Source of the DNA: an uncultured Francisella sp.
GTDB lineage: Bacteria; Pseudomonadota; Gammaproteobacteria; Burkholderiales; Neisseriaceae
Assembly (NCBI GenBank): GCA_905373555.1
Contig: CAJPTP010000078.1
Coordinates: 1 to 5,685 of the forward strand
Length of the DNA: 5,685 bases
Reading direction: 5' to 3'
This document shows positions 3,736 to 5,685 of the stretch, one piece after another. The position numbers and the translations under genes were made by a program. Every line of letters begins with the position of its first letter. Position 1 is the stretch's first letter. The notes under the pieces were generated by a model that had not been told where the DNA came from, did not search any database, and worked only from the letters and a program-made list of their open reading frames with translations.

Positions 3736-5685
3736 TCACTCGCGCGACAGCGCCTCCACGGGATCCAACCGAGCCGCGCTCTTGGCGGGCCAATAGCCGA
3801 AGACCAAGCCGACGCCCGCCGCGACCGAAGCCGAGAGCGCCATGACGTCGGGGGAGAACACCACGCTGATTTGGCTCACGGCGCTCGAAAGCGCCGCGCC
3901 CAATCCGTAGGCCAGCAGTGTGCCCAGGGCGCCGCCCAATAGGCAAATCAGGATCGCCTCGATCAAAAATTGCGAGAGGATGTCGGCTTGGCGCGCCCCC
4001 ACGGCCATGCGCACGCCGATTTCTTGGGTGCGCTCGGCCACCGACACCAGCATGATGTTCATCACGCCGATGCCGCCCACGATCAGCGCGATCACGCCGA
4101 TGAACAACAAGGCCGCCTTTTGCGTCCCGACCACATCCTCGATGGTCTTGCGCAAGGCGTCGGAGTTCATCAGGGTGAAGTCCTCCTTGCCGTGCAGGCG
4201 CGTGAGCAGATTGCGGATCGCCGTTTCGGCGGCTTCGCCGTTCACGCCGTCTTTGAGCCGAATGCCGATGTGGCGCAAGTGGCCGACGCCGGTCATGCGG
4301 CTCATCACGGTCTTGTACGGCAAATACAGCTCGGGCGTGCTGCCCGTGTCGAACGCCCCGTTTTCGCTCACGCCGATGACGACCATGGGCACCCCGCCGA
4401 CGATGATCTTTTTGCCGATGGGGTCTTCATCCTCTTTGAAAAACAGCCGTTCGGCCTTTTCGTCGATCACGGCGACGGGCGCCATCGCCGCCACTTCGTT
4501 TTCGCCGAAGAACCGCCCTTTGGCGTTTTTCATGCCCTCCACCTCGAAATACGACGCGCCCACGCCGTGGATGCTCGATTCCTCGGTCACCGAGCCGCGC
4601 GTGACGCCGCCGCCGGAGTTGACCTCGGGCGAAATGCTGCGCACGAAGGGCTGACGGCCCAAAATCTCCATGTCGCTCAAGCTCAGCTTCGAGCTGCGAA
4701 AGCTTCCGCGCTTGCCCTGCACGCCGCGGTAAACGTGGATGGTGTTGGTGCCCAAGCCGGAGAGGCTGTCGATGATGTCGCGCTCCGCGCCCGAGCCGAT
4801 GGCCGAGATCAAAGACACCGAAGCCGTGCCGATGATGATGCCCAGCATCGTGAGAAACGAGCGCATCTTGTGCGCCACAATTGCCCGGCCCGCCATGCGA
4901 AACGCTTCCCAGGCGCGCGAGCTCGCCCCAAAGGCGCGACGCATCTTCAGCGGCCCGGCGCCGCCCGCCTCGCCCGCGCCGGCGCCGGAAAGGCGTCTGG
5001 CGTCGCGCGCGATGCGGCCGTCGCGAATCTCGATGACGCGATGGGCGTTTTGGGCAATGCCCATGTCGTGGGTCACCAAAACGACGGTGTGGCCCTCGGC
5101 GTTGAGCTTTTTGAGGATGGCGAGCACCTCGGCGCCGCTGCGCGAATCCAAAGCGCCCGTGGGCTCGTCGGCGAAAATCACCGACCCGCCGTTCATCAAG
5201 GCCCGGCAGATCGACGCCCTTTGCTGCTGGCCGCCCGAAAGCTGGCCGGGCTTGTTGTCGGCTTTGTCGCCCAAGCCCAAGGCCTCGAGCAATTCCCGGG
5301 CCCGCTCGCTGCGCTCGGCGGGCGCCATGCCCGCATACACCGCCGGCACCTCGACGTTGCGCAAGGCGCTCATTTCGCCCATCAAGTGGTAGCGCTGAAA
5401 AATAAAGCCAAACTTTTCGCGCCGCAGCGCCGCGAGCTCGTCGGGCTCCATTTGCCCCACGTCGCGCCCGTCGACCCGATAGGTTCCCATGCTGGGGGAG
5501 TCCAAGCACCCCAGAATATTGAGCAGCGTCGACTTGCCCGAGCCCGATTGGCCGACGATCGCGATGAACTCGCCCGCGCGGATGTCCACATTGGCGTCTT
5601 GCAGCGCGACCGTTTGCAGCTCCCCGTTGTCGTAGCGCTTGCCCACGCCCCGCAGCGACAGGACGACCGGGGCGTGGGCAAGCGC
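3736..5685 (-). CDS. macB: MacB-type ABC exporter, ATPase-permease fusion (N-terminus cut by window edge)
   Basis: MacB couples ATP hydrolysis to expulsion of substrates (macrolides, peptides, siderophores in known systems) from the periplasm through a MacA adaptor and a TolC-like channel. Numbering from the GTG at 5646, the nucleotide-binding domain shows Walker A GQSGSGKST (32-40), Q-loop Gln84, signature LSGGQQQR (136-143), Walker B VIFADEPTGALD (156-167) and switch His193. A membrane segment follows at about 264-284 (MLGIIIGTASV), then a periplasmic domain of about 220 residues, then three membrane segments near 512-536, 560-585 and 597-619, with the family motif GGIGVMNIMLVSV and the ending LDPVEALSRE. 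The GTG is not the start: the frame is open to the edge, and the residues before it (VVLSLRG) form the first strand of the ATPase domain. At 649 or more residues the length matches E. coli MacB (648). All catalytic motifs are intact. The stop is TGA at 3738-3736. Confidence 0.96.
   Translation of the reverse strand, partial: ALAHAPVVLSLRGVGKRYDNGELQTVALQDANVDIRAGEFIAIVGQSGSGKSTLLNILGCLDSPSMGTYRVDGRDVGQMEPDELAALRREKFGFIFQRYHLMGEMSALRNVEVPAVYAGMAPAERSERARELLEALGLGDKADNKPGQLSGGQQQRASICRALMNGGSVIFADEPTGALDSRSGAEVLAILKKLNAEGHTVVLVTHDMGIAQNAHRVIEIRDGRIARDARRLSGAGAGEAGGAGPLKMRRAFGASSRAWEAFRMAGRAIVAHKMRSFLTMLGIIIGTASVSLISAIGSGAERDIIDSLSGLGTNTIHVYRGVQGKRGSFRSSKLSLSDMEILGRQPFVRSISPEVNSGGGVTRGSVTEESSIHGVGASYFEVEGMKNAKGRFFGENEVAAMAPVAVIDEKAERLFFKEDEDPIGKKIIVGGVPMVVIGVSENGAFDTGSTPELYLPYKTVMSRMTGVGHLRHIGIRLKDGVNGEAAETAIRNLLTRLHGKEDFTLMNSDALRKTIEDVVGTQKAALLFIGVIALIVGGIGVMNIMLVSVAERTQEIGVRMAVGARQADILSQFLIEAILICLLGGALGTLLAYGLGAALSSAVSQISVVFSPDVMALSASVAAGVGLVFGYWPAKSAARLDPVEALSRE
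5635..5685. repeat. Perfect 17-bp inverted repeat ending at the last base
   Basis: GCGCTTGCCCACGCCCC (5635-5651) is the exact reverse complement of 5669-5685, with a 17-base spacer. It lies inside the macB coding region. The inner arm encodes the well-conserved GVGKR part; the outer arm supplies the first visible residues (ALAHAP). Coincidence with the window edge suggests a fold-back artefact at a contig end, though a real hairpin is possible. Confidence 0.9.

Noticed and set aside
3360..3845. + strand 161-codon frame as an intact gene
   Set aside because: Its conserved segment is out of frame and its last 110 bases are antisense to the end of macB; annotated as a decayed copy instead.
1..5685. 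CRISPR arrays, tRNA or rRNA genes, insertion sequences
   Set aside because: No regularly spaced repeats, cloverleaf, rRNA-like sequence or transposase motif was seen in either strand.

Overview
The window is GC-rich DNA from a Gram-negative bacterium. A MacB-type inner-membrane exporter and an outer-membrane efflux lipoprotein require two membranes. The MacB sequence reads like those of Proteobacteria, but I cannot place it lower than that. Codon use strongly favours G/C except at the left end (about 1-240), which is much more AT-rich.

Layout, left to right. (1) 1-119, minus strand: the first 39 codons of an unrecognised gene that runs off the left edge. (2) 120-506: AT-rich upstream region of that gene, with a long purine tract on the + strand, then the GC-rich tail region of the next gene. 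(3) 507-2441, minus: a complete 644-residue outer-membrane factor lipoprotein of the TolC/NodT efflux family, with an unusual linker of about 120 residues near its N-terminus. (4) 2442-3735: a 1.29-kb stretch with no intact gene. (5) 3736-5685, minus: macB, an ABC transporter with ATPase and permease in one chain, complete at its C-terminus and cut by the right edge at its N-terminus.

MacB and the outer-membrane factor are two of the three parts of a MacA-MacB-TolC tripartite pump. They lie on the same strand in the expected order. The periplasmic adaptor MacA is not in the window and would be expected just upstream of macB, beyond the right edge. The 1.29-kb gap between the two genes is unusual for such an operon.

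The most interesting observation concerns that gap. It holds two + strand copies (about 2949-3205 and 3301-3566) of the same sequence that forms the upstream region and first codons of the gene leaving the left edge. The three copies share an upstream block of about 40 bp and a coding block whose differences fall largely as conservative or synonymous codon changes. This points to a real, unnamed gene family. The left copy keeps its start codon and frame as far as it can be seen. The two copies in the gap are decayed: one has lost its start codon and carries a frameshift, the other carries two opposite frameshifts. The outer-membrane factor gene is therefore bracketed by inverted copies of this family, which may explain how the pump operon was split. 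A perfect 17-bp inverted repeat ends exactly at the last base of the window, inside macB, and may be an assembly fold-back.
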